This document shows, in pieces, positions 50,501 to 62,518 of a stretch of DNA of 64,000 nt (the stretch's first letter is position 1; every line of letters begins with the position of its first letter). The stretch comes from Cinclus cinclus (lineage: Eukaryota; Chordata; Aves; Passeriformes; Cinclidae). Under the pieces are notes generated by a model. It searched no databases. It was not told the DNA's origin and saw only the letters and a list, made by a program, of their open reading frames with translations. The position numbers were made by a program, and so were the translations under genes. The DNA is taken from the NCBI RefSeq assembly GCF_963662255.1, contig NC_085047.1:11524347-11588346 (forward strand). The letters are read 5' to 3'.

Positions 50501-51385
50501 TGAAACCTCCAAAGCCTTTGTCTCGGGATCTTCCATGGAAGTTATATTCCTGGATAAATCAGAATACCATCTTTACTGCCAAATGCAATGTGAGAGAGTT
50601 AGGAGAGGTCTTTTAAGTAACCAAAGACAGCTAAAAAAACCTAGGAAACACCTCCCTCCAGGCTACTTTACTTTTCCTAGACTATAACAGGCCACCAAAG
50701 GGTGTATTTCAGATTGTGACTTTAATTTACCCAAATCTAACTGAAACCCTAGGCAGGCAGGCAGGAAACAGGCGATGTCACATCATTGATCATAGATGAT
50801 GTCTGAACCGGATAATAAATCCTGATAGAGATTTATTATCCATTTTCCTATTGAGTCAAATAGTTTTGACAAAACAGAATGTTATCTACAGAGGGATGCT
50901 GGTGGTGAAACAAAAGAAATGGGTGGTAAATAAACTGTATGCTGTTAAATTGTGCTGAGAATTTTTAGCAAAGTTGATCATGGCAAACCCTTTAGAGCCT
51001 TACTGGGCACTGATGGCTTCTGTTCTGACAAAATTCACTTCCTTTTGTACACACTTACATTGGCTATCAAGTAAAAGCTCAGCCACAGTTACAGGTAAAT
51101 ACACATTAGGAAGTGAAGGCAGAAAGCTTTCCAAAAACATGGTAATTAACTGAAAACTAGATACTTTTAATTTTAGAATGTTTATGTGAATCTATACATG
51201 TTAGTGGACAGAAATGCATGTCTAAATACTCTGAAGTTTGCCCTGGAGTGATGTGGTAATTACCTGGTTATGAGTTGTGCATGTTAATTTCTGCAGGTGA
51301 TTTATCTGGTTTATCTGGCTTTTAAATACCTATTTTCCTTCCTTTTCTTTTTTTTTTTTTTTTAATGCTCCTGTTTTCACAACAG
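44557..51385. other. Spacer, nothing recognised
   Basis: Intron-like sequence of ordinary composition. A short AGGC repeat lies at 50752-50764. Open frames are short and on both strands. No gene, RNA or CR1 copy was seen. Confidence 0.5.
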
Positions 51386-51452
51386 AGCACAGATAGCATT
51401 CCTGTAATTGTGAGTGCAGGCAAGAGTTGACAAGGAGAAGCAAGAGCTGAAG
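51386..51452 (+). other. Candidate spliced exon (67 bases)
   Basis: A very long pyrimidine tract (51331-51379, with 16 T in a row) leads to a TTTTCACAACAG acceptor. The donor AAG|GTGAGG follows the segment. The exon body is purine-rich (AAGAGTTGACAAGGAGAAGC), the type of sequence that often acts as a splicing enhancer. It is on the strand of the microRNA host, about 11 kb before miR-125b-2. Motif evidence only. Confidence 0.35.
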
Positions 51453-53302
51453 GTGAGGTAGTTTCTCAGTTAATCTGTGAGGAGAGATAACTGGCAATAG
51501 CATGAAGCAGTGAAGAGATGTGGCCAGAGAGGCAAACACAAAGGACACTTCTATCAGTATTGTTTCAAAGCAGCTATTACAGTAAGTACTAAAAGAGGAA
51601 AAGAAGCAACTACAGTAGGGAAGTGTAGCTGAATTTTGAAATGCCTTTTAATAAAGTGCAGGAGAGGAGCTACATCTTTACTTGACCGGCTGGTGCATGT
51701 TATGGATGTGTCTTGCTTACCTGCTTTCAAGAGAAACACAAATACAGGAAAAAAAAGTTGAATTTATTGAGAGCACGTGCTTACAAATTTGTAAGACCTA
51801 TCATTAGAACTTTCAATGTTGCAAATATTTTTTGTAGTGGGGCCTGGGCTAGGCACAAACCCATTCCATTGTCAATGTGTTTGAGTCCTTGTTTTATCTG
51901 ATAAGTAAAGATACAGATTATATGATCCTTTAATAGTCATTGTTATTTACTTCTGCAAGTTTCAGCTGGTTTGCTTTGTGATTGCTTTTGCAAAAGTAAT
52001 GCTGCATTGTAATCAGTTTGCTGTGCGCAGTTTAAAATGTCAGGGACATTTCTGTTATTTAACCTGCAGACTCATGCAGTATGGATGAGGCAGAGTTTTT
52101 GAAGTAAGACTATTTTAAGGACTAACTTCAAAGAGATTTCTGATTCAGCATATCCAAGTACAGTATATGCTTTCCTATTGTTTTTGTGGTTTTTTTTTTA
52201 TTATTTAAAGTCGAGATGTATTTCAAGCAGCAGCTAAGATGCATTAATTGAGGCATATTTTTTTCAGTACACTGCTATTTGTCTGGTCATTCTTTTAAAT
52301 GTGATAAATACACACACTATTGAATGTGATCACTTTTGAGTATTGACTTTGTTTGAAAATTCATGGGAAATATGAAATATTTATTTGTTATCAAAATACT
52401 TATTTGAGTGTAGAATTCAATTAAAATGTCATAATCAAAAAATAGCTAAAGTAGCAAACTGGTCTGTGCACTAATTTGAAGAAAAAAAATTTAAAATGGA
52501 ACTCCGTGGAGCTTTTGTAGATACGTAGGCCTCTCTTCACTGTTGGTTGCGTTTATTTAAAGAGCTTTTCTAGTCACCTTTGAACCTAAATGATTTCTCC
52601 AGATGTACAGAAGTGAACAATGTAAAAATCTTGCTGCTTCAGCAGAACAGGATCCAGCTGGCAGGGAACTGGATCTGCAAGTCATTGGTTACAGCTGTGT
52701 TTCGATTTATGTGATGGTTGAAAAAATAAATTACTGGATTAAATGGCTAGAAAGAGAACTCTTTGTTTAGCCCTTGTGTGGGGACTGAAAGTGTTTATGG
52801 TGCTGTTTTCTTCAGAGTCTTTGCAAAGTAAGCTGGACAAATAGACTTATTCAAAACTTGTCTGAAATGTTGTGCATTCAGCTTTATTTCTTTACAGAAG
52901 AAACTGTATGTTTTTGTATAATGCTGTCAGCCAGCAACCATTTTTAAGGTCTCCTGGCCTTTGAGAGTGGCAGTAGCATTTTAGCAATGACTTGTAGGCA
53001 TTGCAGTTTATCACTGGAAGGCAGTTTCCTTTCGTTAAAGGTTTTCAAATGCATTTCTTGGCATGAACACAAATACATGTAAGGACTCTGTCAAACTCAT
53101 AACTTTTTAATGGGTTTAATATTTCAGCTTTGTATACCACTTACCTTTTGCTCTACATAATAGTGCTGATGTAATTGTAAATTGGGTGCACAATAATTTA
53201 CAGAGCAGGCACAAGGAAATCAGAAACTTGTGCCAAGTGTTTGGATTATCGCATATCTTATTTTAATGTTATAACTATAGTTATTATGTCTTATTACCTG
53301 AT
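51453..53302. other. Spacer, intron-like
   Basis: No gene recognised. Sequence at 52600-52720 is of higher complexity and might be conserved. Confidence 0.45.
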
Positions 53303-53600
53303 ATCCTGATTCTGCAAAAATTTACATGCTTAATTTTACTGAACAGTTCCACTTTGCTTGATAGGACTGAGTGGTGCGGAGAGCCCATCACAGTTTTGAT
53401 AGCCATTTTAATAAGAAATGTGTTGGGTTTTTAAAATCTTTATATGATTAGGGTCCTTTGAAATCTCACAAACTGCCTTTTCTACAGCAGGTAGCTTGGG
53501 TTCAAGGAGTAGAGATGTAACATCTTCCAGTGAAGTCCCAGCTCCATTGAAATCACTGGGCATTTTGCCACTGGCTTCTCTTAGGCTACAATTTCACTTT
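53303..53600. repeat. Old interspersed-repeat-like pieces, family uncertain
   Basis: Two pieces (53303-53390 and 53515-53600) resemble a repeat common in reptile and bird genomes, with phrases such as CCTGATTCTGCAAAAATTTA, CATGCTTAATTTTACT and CCATTGAAATCACTGGGCAT followed by TTTTGCCACTGGCTTC. The middle has diverged. I recognise the phrases but cannot name the family with certainty. Confidence 0.4.
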
Positions 53601-54149
53601 TTAAAGTGTATTTTAATGCTTTCGCTTATAACCAATACCCCAAGACCCACAAGTGATTTTTTTTAAGTAGTGAAACTTCTAATGAAGTGATAGACTACCA
53701 AATGTGAACAAAAGATTTGATATTGGACCAACAGGAGTTTTGAAAGCTTCTAGCAGGAGTTATGGAGAGCAAAATAATAAGACAGAGCTTTCAGTCATTG
53801 CAGACAGTGAGCATATAGAGCGTTTTTTAAAGATTTAGCTGGCTTTCAGCATAATATTTTGCAAAGCCAGGAGATTTTCAGCACTTATATCTGTTTATTC
53901 AGCAATATTTCCTAGTAATTATTTTAGGCTGACCATTAGTTTCCTTTTACAGTCATAAAGCAGTCTGTAGATGTAGCTATCAGTTACATCCTATTTATTT
54001 AAACATTTCTAAAATGGTGCGTAAACGTGGAAAATTTTGGTTGAGATTAGATCATAACTGTTGCCCCATCAAGATCTAATAACTTTTTAAAAAACAGTTT
54101 GCACAAATTGTTTTCAAAAGATTGCCTTTTTAAAATCCTACAAAGCGCT

Positions 54150-54500
54150 GACCAAGGAGAGCTAAATACCAGAACGGGAGTTCCAAGGCAAAAATGAAAT
54201 CAAACAAGTTGGCCAAGTTCCATCATAAGCCACCCTCAGAAATACCAGAGAGAGGCTTAAAATATTTTAAATAGAATATTTCCCCTCCTCCTTTTCTCTT
54301 TTTGTTGTCCCCAAGCAGCATTATTACATTAGGAGCCATGCGACAGAAAGTCGTGGTGATGCAGAATAAATAACCATAATGTATCAAAAGCAGACAAAGG
54401 TGTGATTGATCTGTCTGGAATTGGCAGACTCTTTCGCTGTGTCAGGCTGTTTCTTTGATCAATGAAGGTATAGCCTCTGACCTTTAAAAAAAATCAAGGA
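54150..54500 (+). promoter_or_regulatory. Probable conserved non-coding element
   Basis: A dense, non-repetitive stretch with two clean TCF/LEF-like CTTTGAT motifs or reverse forms (54453-54459 and nearby TTGATC), a TGTGATTGATCTG segment and several homeodomain-like ATTA cores, within otherwise AT-rich intron. Texture and motif density suggest an enhancer. No conservation test could be done, and the strand is given only by the host transcript. Confidence 0.35.
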
Positions 54501-57500
54501 GATTGATTGAAAGGAGAGAGAGAACTATGAGAATGCAGGATAGCTTTAACCTTCACTGTCTAGAAAATTTAAAATATTCTGGTTTTGCAGGCATTGAACC
54601 TATTTGGTATTTTCTTCGTATAGTGCTTTACTTTTCCCCAGACTGCTTTTGAAACCTCTAAAAACAGGGTTGTAGAAATGTTGTGTCTGAATGTTTCTCA
54701 CAAATGTTTATCTTCAGATTGCATTGTTAAGAAAATAGGAGTGTTTTGTCCTACAGCAGAATTCTGTAGATTCTAATAGTGTTTGCAGCATGTACCAAGT
54801 ACCCTAAATTTCCTTTTACAAACTTGGATTTTTATGGTGCAAATACACACTCCAAAATCAATGCTCAGAGGAATGGTTCGGGTCATTTCAGAGACATTGT
54901 CCACCCAAATAAAGGGACTTGTATTGTCCTATTTCAGGATCAAGCCAACTGGTGATTGCAACAATAGTGGGTAATCAGCATGGAGGGGTGACTTCTGGGA
55001 ATAGACAGCATTTTTTGGTGATCTAGTTCTATGTAATCTTGTGTTTTTATCAATTATATATGTGTGTGTTTATGCAGGTATAACTACAGGTCAGGAAACA
55101 GTAAATATGTCATACTGGAAAATTTACGAAGCAGGATTTTTAAAATAGTGCTTGGCACTTTACATCTTTCTTATTGAACAGACTACAAATGCAGACCCAG
55201 CTGTTTAGGCAAAAACAGGTTTTTGAACAGTTGGAATTTCCTTTTAGTACTGGACCCTTTCTTTCTTCAAATTTTGGTGATGCTGTATTAAGTAGTAACA
55301 CAAAACAATTAGTGAAGTAAGTATTAAAAAGTGTTCATAAATAGAAAAGCTAATTCATTCATTACTTCATGCTCTCACAGCTCAAGGAAACATAGGTCAA
55401 AAGAGTATGCATATCACAGTGGTTTGTTTTCACAAATGACTACTTTTTTAATTGAAAGTGTCAGTAAAATCAAGGTCTACTGAATAGAATTCACAGAAAA
55501 AGTAATGCAAACTGCAATAATTTCTGCTGTCATATGTCTGTGTTTTAATAAAGGGCAGGTAAATTGACAAGTCAGCAAGGAGATGGTATAATAGCATTTC
55601 TTGAGTAAGATGGAGTTTGCGTAGGAAGAGAACAATATTGCTGTTTCTCTGTGATTTTATTTCTGTGATTTTCTTTCTGTAATAGATTGTGTAGGCTATA
55701 TATATATATTTAATACTTCATGATCAGATGGGAATTTCAGCTAAGTTTAAAAAGGCACTCTTACTAGATTAAAATATGAATTCTGAATGTAGCATTTCTA
55801 AACAAGAAAATAGAAGAGCGGATTTTTTTATGGCAAATCTGGGACTAGATAGCTGTGGGATTTTTCTGAAGACTTTATCCCCTTGCTGTTCATCAGTGAG
55901 GTGAGAAGGTGTTCGTCCTGTAGGTCATCCTAATGGTCTTACTCTTCAAAATCATCTAAATGCTACATTAAGAGAATCTTTATTTTATTAATATCCTTTC
56001 CATGTGCACTGTGATGAAAAAAAATTTGCTTCTAGAAAAAGGAAAGGGATGAATGTGTTATGTCGTAGTTAGAGCACACTGAGGATATGAGGATGAGAAC
56101 TGTAAAATCAGAATAACATTTGATATTAGTGCGCTTCTCTTTTACTGTTAGATATATTCTGATTTTGCTCCAGTGGTATCTAATTCTTCTCATCATGTTC
56201 TCTCAACATTACTATCTGTTATTCCAGAGAGTCCTTATCTGTCACACAAAGTTTGTGTTAATATTGCAAATTGCCTCACTCTTTCTGTTTAAGAAACAAA
56301 ATGCTCGTCCTGTATTTGAGCAGGTTCTGATATCTGACATGTATGTCCAACCTCACCTCTCCTCCCTGTCCATCCAGAAGCAATAATCCAGGAAATATCT
56401 TCTTTTTTGTTTTTGTTTTTTTTTTCCTTTTTTTTTTTTTTTTAATTTTTGGGTGCTTTCAGCCATGGCTGCCCCCCTTTCTGTTCCTTACAGACACAAA
56501 CTGCATCTTTCCAGTGTGGATGTGCATGCTGTCCCCTTGTGGATGATGCTCACACTCTCAGCTGCTGCCTGCAAAACTGAGCAGTGCCCTTCAGCCAGTT
56601 TAAGGTGGTGTCTGATGCAGTGCATTCATTTAGCATTACTAAAGGACAAATTAAGATTCTTTTTGTTTCTCATAGCCCTGCCAGCTAAAGCTTTCCCAGA
56701 AAAGAGGCAAAGCTGAGGTCATTTTTTTTCCATCTGTGAGGGGTCAGTGACTGCAACCAAGCTGTTCCTGGCTGAGGTATAAGCCTGTTAAAAAGCACCT
56801 ATGCTAGCAGCTGAATCATTTTTGAGACCAATTTTTTTATATTTCTACTAATGAAAACAGCAGGTCATTAAATCCAGCAGTCAATTTCCAATTATAACCT
56901 GTTTTGGACAGCATGGACCCCTGCCCAGACAGACCTCCAACCTCGGCCTTTGCCTCTGCCGCGAGACCCCTCTTTGCTGACCCTGTCCCATACCCACTGC
57001 CAGCATCTCTAGGAGCACAAGTTCCTCCCCAAAATACCATTGTTATTTGGCATTTTCAATGCTGCCTGGAATGGGGCTGTGTGGTGGGTCTGTCCAGATG
57101 AGAAGCAGATTTATGGTTAAAAAAGGTGTGGTTCTACTTGGAAACAGAGGCCATGTGTACAGGCAGTGATGTAAGTGTAAATGTACCAGGGTTTTCTTTT
57201 GCTATTGTTATTTAAGTCTAAGGGAATAAATCAGACTTAAGAGACCTGAATTCTGGATACCTGGATTCTTTCTTCCCTCCTGAGAAAATGAGAGACGGAT
57301 ACGTGAGAATTGATGGAGCATTTTCATGAAAAGCTCTTAGGTCTTTTCCTGCATAGGACAAAAAAAAAAGAAAAACAAAGTTTAACGGTTGACATTTAAT
57401 CTTCATAGAGCAAATAATAATTACAGGCGAGAATTTAAAGTGATTCTGCTCATAGTCAAGCTGATGGTTCTTTTCTCCTTGCATTGCATAAGGATTTACT

Positions 57501-57700
57501 GTACTGTGGATGCAAAATGTAAATGATGGGCAATGCTGTGAAATTCAGACATGCACACAAAACTGTCTTTCCAACTTTTTCACACTTACCTTCAAACTGA
57601 AAATGGATTTTCCTGGTGGCTGATTAACCAGAAATGAGTTCTTTCTAACTAGGTTGAGGGGAGGAGGGTTCTGTAATATTGGATTAGTGAAAGGAGTGAA
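54501..57700. other. Spacer, nothing firmly recognised
   Basis: Mostly AT-rich with a long T-rich tract at 56402-56450. An exon-like segment at 56676-56776 has a good TTTTTGTTTCTCATAG acceptor and a GAG|GTATAA donor; held as weak. A GC-richer patch at 56915-57030 is unidentified. Confidence 0.45.
56402..56450. repeat. T-rich low-complexity tract
   Basis: Forty-nine bases that are nearly all T, with a few G, C and A interruptions. On the other strand it would read as a poly-A tail, but no retrocopy body is recognised next to it. Confidence 0.9.
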
Positions 57701-58800
57701 CAGCTTCAGTTTAATTCAACTAGTCTTCTATTTTTAATCTCCAAGGGAACAGCTGAGTTGAATGTTAATTAAACAGCGGTCTTTGATCCACCCAGCCACT
57801 CCCGGAGGCATAATAATAATATATAAGTGCACAGCAGCACGTATATAATAGGTACACTTAAAAGAGTGCATCTAATCTCACCATATTCACATTTAAAACA
57901 TTTCTTGCTGACCCACTCTTATATTAGTTAAATACGGAAAGGAAAAAAGATGAGAAAATGCTAAGCTAAACTTTGATGGTCTGAAGGTAGGGCAGCAGAG
58001 CAAGTGTGAGTTTCTATTATGAGGATGTATAAGGGTTAATGATTAGAAGAGTGGAATCAGGAAAGACCTTAAGCCCAGATCTATGACAGTGGTAATTGAG
58101 CTGATTGATTACGACATCTCGTTTCAGACGACTATTGATTTAATCTAGTCTGCAGTCCCATTGGCCCCAGAGGTGCTCCCGAGTGAGGCTCAGCACTTGA
58201 ACCTGGGTACTCTTCCCTACTCACCGTCTGGATATAAATTTCCAGAATATGCAACCATTTATAATTTTCACTCATCTTCATCCTTTTTTTTATTCAGAAG
58301 CTTCTAATTTCATCAGGCTAATGTTTTTAACCATTGAGGGGAGCAGCACAGGAAAAAATGAAGTGGCACAGACTGAAAAGGGTGGGTTTAAAAAAAAAAA
58401 AAAAAGGCAAGGCAGAAAGCCGGGGCTCTGTGGCCAGTATTTGCATCTGTTGTCTCTGATTCGCAGAGCTAGAAAAGGCTGCTTTTGGAGGCAGTCCACA
58501 AAGCTGGGCTATCAGTAGGCAGTTTGCTGTATGCGCACGTTCAATTATTAAAATAGTAGATTTTTTTTTTCTTTCTGATAGCCATAGCGAGGTCATGACA
58601 TTAATTTATCCAGGGTATTGTGGGTAACTATACAGAAAAAAAGCATAAAGGGCACAGATGCTGGAGCAGCAAAAAAATGGATGGGTCTGAGCAAAAGGAG
58701 ATTAAGAGGCGATGACCAATCTAATGTACGTATAGCAGTAAGAAGCCGGCATCCGTCACAGACTGTTGATGGCAATAAGTATTTTAAGCCATGCTGTGCA
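57700..58800 (+). promoter_or_regulatory. Probable conserved non-coding block
   Basis: About 1.1 kb of complex sequence with scattered CpG pairs and many homeodomain-type sites, such as TTAATTAAAC (57769), TAATGATTAGAAG (58038) and TGATTGATTACGACA (58102), the last resembling a PBX/MEIS/HOX composite. A TATTTGCAT octamer-like site lies at 58438. A poly-A run at 58390-58404 and a T run at 58561-58571 interrupt it. It lies just before the CpG-rich block at 59 kb and is a candidate enhancer. Inferred from texture and motifs. Confidence 0.35.
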
Positions 58801-59040
58801 TGTGGTAATTTTTATTTTATTTTTTTTTATACCTCAGTAAATGCTAAGATGAATGCTGTAATCCTGTATTTTTTCAGTTTCCCAAATCTGATTTTGGTCT
58901 TGTTTTTGTTGTCTCATGCTTGGCATTCTTCACTCGCTCTCTGTCTGTGGGTGTGTCTGTCTCCGTCTCTCCCTTTCTCTGAGATTACAAACTTAACTAT
59001 TTCCTAATTGTCTACTTTCCTCCATCCTTTTCCTAAGAAA

Positions 59041-59450
59041 TTAATCACCACCACCACGACTGGTCCCAAGCGCGCACTAACTGGGCTTAGGGCGTGCACC
59101 CGGCGTTTTGGCTCCCTTCCTTTACTTTGGGGCTGTGTGGCATTTCCTTTTGAACCTTTCCTGCGAGTGGATGCCCTTCCAGTTTGCTGCTGCTGCCGTA
59201 AGGTTGCCAAAAGGCTACCTGAGCTGGGACTGCAGCGCTGCATCCTGGGACCTGCCCGCCCGGCTACGCCGAGGGCTTCCACGGCACCAGGCAGCCCTGA
59301 GAATTGGCTGGTGAATTGCGTATCACCTGTCCCCCCCTCTGGTAAATAATTTCTATACCGCGAATCACAGTTGTGTGGTATTGTCTGGAAAAGTAATTCC
59401 CAAATACTGTTGGCGTAAAAAAGGGAAAAGCCGAAAGACTGTCACCGTAA
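59041..59450 (+). promoter_or_regulatory. CpG-rich block, candidate promoter upstream of miR-125b-2
   Basis: About twenty CpG pairs occur in 400 bases, including CGCGC at 59070 and dense clusters at 59100-59105, 59235-59282 and 59358-59363. This is by far the strongest CpG cluster in the window. G+C is well above the flanks. It lies 3.1 kb upstream of the miR-125b-2 hairpin. A good donor motif AAAG|GTACGT sits at 60837, so a first exon somewhere between 59.3 and 60.8 kb is possible. Open frames on both strands here (92 and 113 codons) are the result of GC-rich composition. Direction is inferred from the microRNA. Confidence 0.45.
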
Positions 59451-60708
59451 GCCATTAAAGTCCCTTGCCTTAAGAACAAAGGAACAAGGTAAAAATGCAC
59501 ACAATGATTATGCTCTGTGGATTTTCATAGCCTGTCAGACAACTTGTGCCTGTGTTTCAGTTATCAGCCTTTGTGCTTTGTTTTGTGTTGTGTATTTTCT
59601 ATACGTGTCTTGAGTTTCTCCGTGTGTGTATTTGGTGTACATGTATGTGTTCAGACTTCTCTACCAAAATGGAGCAAATACCATACAAAAAATACACAAG
59701 TGGGGCTCAAACATGCATTTTCAGTACTCAGTGTGGTGGTGAGAGTATATTGCTATTGTTCTCTTGCAGTGCTCCCTCTGACACAAGCAGCTTCTATTTT
59801 TTATTTTATTTTGACTAAGATGTCTAAAATAAAAGAAAAAAAAAAGAGGAAAAAAATTGCTTAGTCCAGTTAAATGCCAATTGAAGCCCAGAAACTCACG
59901 ATTTCAGCAGTGAATGGTGATTCAGACCCTGGCAGGGTTTTGGCTATGAGACAATTCCTACTTATAAAGAGTACAATGAAGGGAGGGGGGAAGATAGCAT
60001 TAATTTTGAGGAAGATTAATATTAGTCTTTTAATGTTCATTATTTTCTGAAGAAGTGAATCCTTGTAGCTTTTGAGAGCTAGTGTGTCCTTCCCACTGGT
60101 ATTTATTCGAGCAAAGGAAAAAATGAAGAAGGCGTAGAATAAACTCCTAAGACTGTTCAAGAATTACTGGCATTATTTCTCTCTACATCACGTGTGAGCC
60201 TGGGTTGCCTGCTATTCCTGAGGCAGAGGATCGAGGATGAAAGTCTGTGTGTCAGAGCCTGTTTTCACAACTGCATTTGGAGATCTGTCTTATTGATTAG
60301 GAAAAAAAGGGGGTGGGAATAGGAGTGTGAGGTGAGGGGAGGACCGACTGACTACTGGCTTATTGCAGCTCAAGACATTTTCTTCCGGAAAGATGTCAAA
60401 CAACTGAGACACAGCAACAGAGGAAGTAGAAAGGTGGAAAAATAAGAAGAGGGACCCTTTGGAAGAAATGAAGGCATTCCTTATGAGAGCCTTGAGGTTT
60501 TTTGTTTTCTTTTTTCTTCTAACATCTGACCCACAAGGGCTAGAGTGACAGCGTCATGCAAATGCTGCAGTCCAGCAGGTCTGAGAGAGGGTGGATGCTA
60601 GAGAGTGAGTTAATGTTAATGATGAGTGCAGTGAAAATACCAGCCGATACCACCCCCTCCACACACAACTGCTCTGAGTCAGCATCCGCTGCTTTGCCGT
60701 GCCTTTCT
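59451..60708. other. Flank of the CpG-rich block
   Basis: No gene recognised. Sequence at 60180-60420 is complex and purine-rich and may belong to a first exon or be conserved. Confidence 0.4.
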
Positions 60709-60733
60709 GTGCGTGTGTGTGTGTGTGCGTGCG

Positions 60734-60773
<40 letters not shown>

Positions 60774-60801
60774 TGTGTGTGCTGTGACCGTGTGTGTGCA
60801 T
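60709..60801. repeat. GT microsatellite
   Basis: A GT repeat of roughly 90 bases with interruptions (GCGT, GCGCAT, GGGT, GCTGTGACC). The longest pure run is about 34 bases. Alternating purine/pyrimidine runs of this kind can adopt Z-DNA. Confidence 0.95.
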
Positions 60802-61068
60802 GGAAGGTAAAGCCAGTCAGTCAGTGAGAAGCAAAGGTACGTTTGAGAGCAACTAAAATCTGACTGATTTCCATCTTCAGAGCATCAGATGTATTCCCTA
60901 AAGAGGATGGGTCTATGCGATGGGGGTGGTATAATTATGTTAATGTCATATTTATAGAGGGGAGAGATTTTTCATTCTAATTATTGATTTGAAAGCTGTG
61001 GTCAAAAATTGTTTGTTGAATCATTATCAGCTTTAAAAAAAGAAATTGAATGAAATCTAGAGACTGCT

Positions 61069-61111
61069 ATACATATATATCTCTCATATATATATATGTA
61101 TATATATATTT
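61069..61111. repeat. TA-rich microsatellite
   Basis: Imperfect TA repeats with CTCTC and GTA interruptions. Confidence 0.9.
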
Positions 61112-61263
61112 TTGTTTAATTTAACTATTTTGTGTCTGGGGCATAACTGATTGAGTGGTGCACAGTGACAAAGAAACGGCTCTTATATAATGTTGCATTA
61201 TATCATCAGCTGAAATAATATTGTAAATAATCCAAAATGTTCTCAGATCTGAAGTATCAGTCT

Positions 61264-61302
61264 GGGGGGGAGGGTGAAGGGCAGGGGTGGGGGTGGGGGG
61301 CA
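61264..61302 (+). other. G-rich tract, potential G-quadruplex
   Basis: Runs of 7, 3, 3, 4, 5 and 6 G are separated by one to three bases on the + strand, meeting the usual pattern for an intramolecular G-quadruplex. It would also be present in the transcript, about 1.2 kb before the miR-125b-2 hairpin. Confidence 0.7.
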
Positions 61303-61403
61303 CTGGCAAATCTTTTCTTCGGCAGAGCACTCTGTACAGCTTTCTTGTAAATGGATGGTTCACCTGTTCGACCAGCAGAGATTCTAATTCTTCCCCCACT
61401 TCT

Positions 61404-61406
<3 letters not shown>

Positions 61407-61434
<28 letters not shown>
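61407..61434. repeat. Poly-T tract
   Basis: Twenty-eight T in a row, followed by CCTTTTTAAAG. It could serve as the pyrimidine tract of an AAAG|CTGAAC acceptor at 61445/61446, but no matching strong donor was found. Confidence 0.9.
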
Positions 61435-62341
61435 CCTTTTTAAAGCTGAACGGCTTCCTGAAGAGCTCTGAGTTTTCTCTGCCAGATTCTGCTCCAGTGG
61501 CTAGGACCTTTATGGCTGCTGTTTCTTTTGCTCTGGGATCTGATGGAGGAAAAAACAATGCCACGGTGGATCCTGTCCCTAAAGTAGAAATTTTCTTTTT
61601 CATTCTGCAAACAAGGCTAAAGATCGGAGGAGAATGTATGCAAAAGTAATTCAGGATTGTGGTCGTGTCATTAGAAGTGTTCGGCTTCAGGACAAAATTA
61701 TTTGGAAAATCCGAGCATTTCTTCTTACCGTATTGACAGTATTTGAAAGTTATGTGTGCTTTGAGTAATCTGGTTCAAGTGACAACAATCTCTGCATGTC
61801 AATGTTTTCTGCAGCTTGTGGAGTGAAGGCTAGTTTTGCCACTGAAAAAGAAGAAGCTTTTTCTAGCAGTCTGTAGAAGGATTAAATGTTGAACGTGGGG
61901 AACAGGCAAAAAGTGAATACACGCCCAAAGGTTATCCTTGCATCGTGAATGGGTTTAAAGTACTCTGTAACCCAGGGCCCACCTGAACAGTAGGACTAAA
62001 AGTATAATGGGGAAATACTTCAATTAGAACCCCCTTAACAAGCATTTAATCCTTCTTTCAGGCATTAAGGAAATAGAATAAAATTGTTACTGTACAAATC
62101 TGCTGGAACCAGATTTTAACCCATTTGTAGATGCTTCCCTCTCATAAATTATAGTAACATAGCTACTTGCGAGACAAGATTTTTATCCTGTATTCTCTGT
62201 TTTTTCCTTTTCAAAAGTTAAGGACTGTACTCTCAGAAAAGTCTGTTTGGTCAGCTGATGCATTGTTTGAATGTATGTATGCATCTTGCTTGCTTATTTG
62301 ATCTTTTCTGCCCCCTACTTGAAATTGTGATTTGTTTAGTT
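61435..62341. other. Upstream flank of miR-125b-2
   Basis: No further RNA or gene recognised. Sequence at 61440-61640 is relatively complex and may be conserved. Confidence 0.4.
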
Positions 62342-62382
62342 GGGGGGAAGGAAGTGGTGTTGATTTGGGGGGGAGGGGGGGA
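62342..62382 (+). other. G-rich tract close to the miR-125b-2 hairpin
   Basis: Runs of 6, 7 and 7 G with short GGAAGG and GTGGTG pieces lie about 140 bases upstream of the hairpin, followed by a T-rich stretch. A G-quadruplex in the nascent RNA is possible if the long G runs are split. Confidence 0.6.
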
Positions 62383-62518
62383 TGTTACATTGGTTTTAGG
62401 GTTTCTTTTGCGTTTGTTTTTTTTTTTTCTATTTAACAATAGCAATGAAAGTTTTGGTGACAGCGATTATGACTACTAAACAATTCAGTTTATTGGAAGA
62501 CGAATTCTACAGGATCAT

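Noticed and set aside
59004..59349. Frames of 92 and 113 codons in the CpG-rich block
   Set aside because: Overlapping on both strands; explained by few stop codons in GC-rich DNA.
61121..61649. Frames of 160 and 120 codons on opposite strands
   Set aside because: Both translate the 28-base poly-T/poly-A run; not protein-like.
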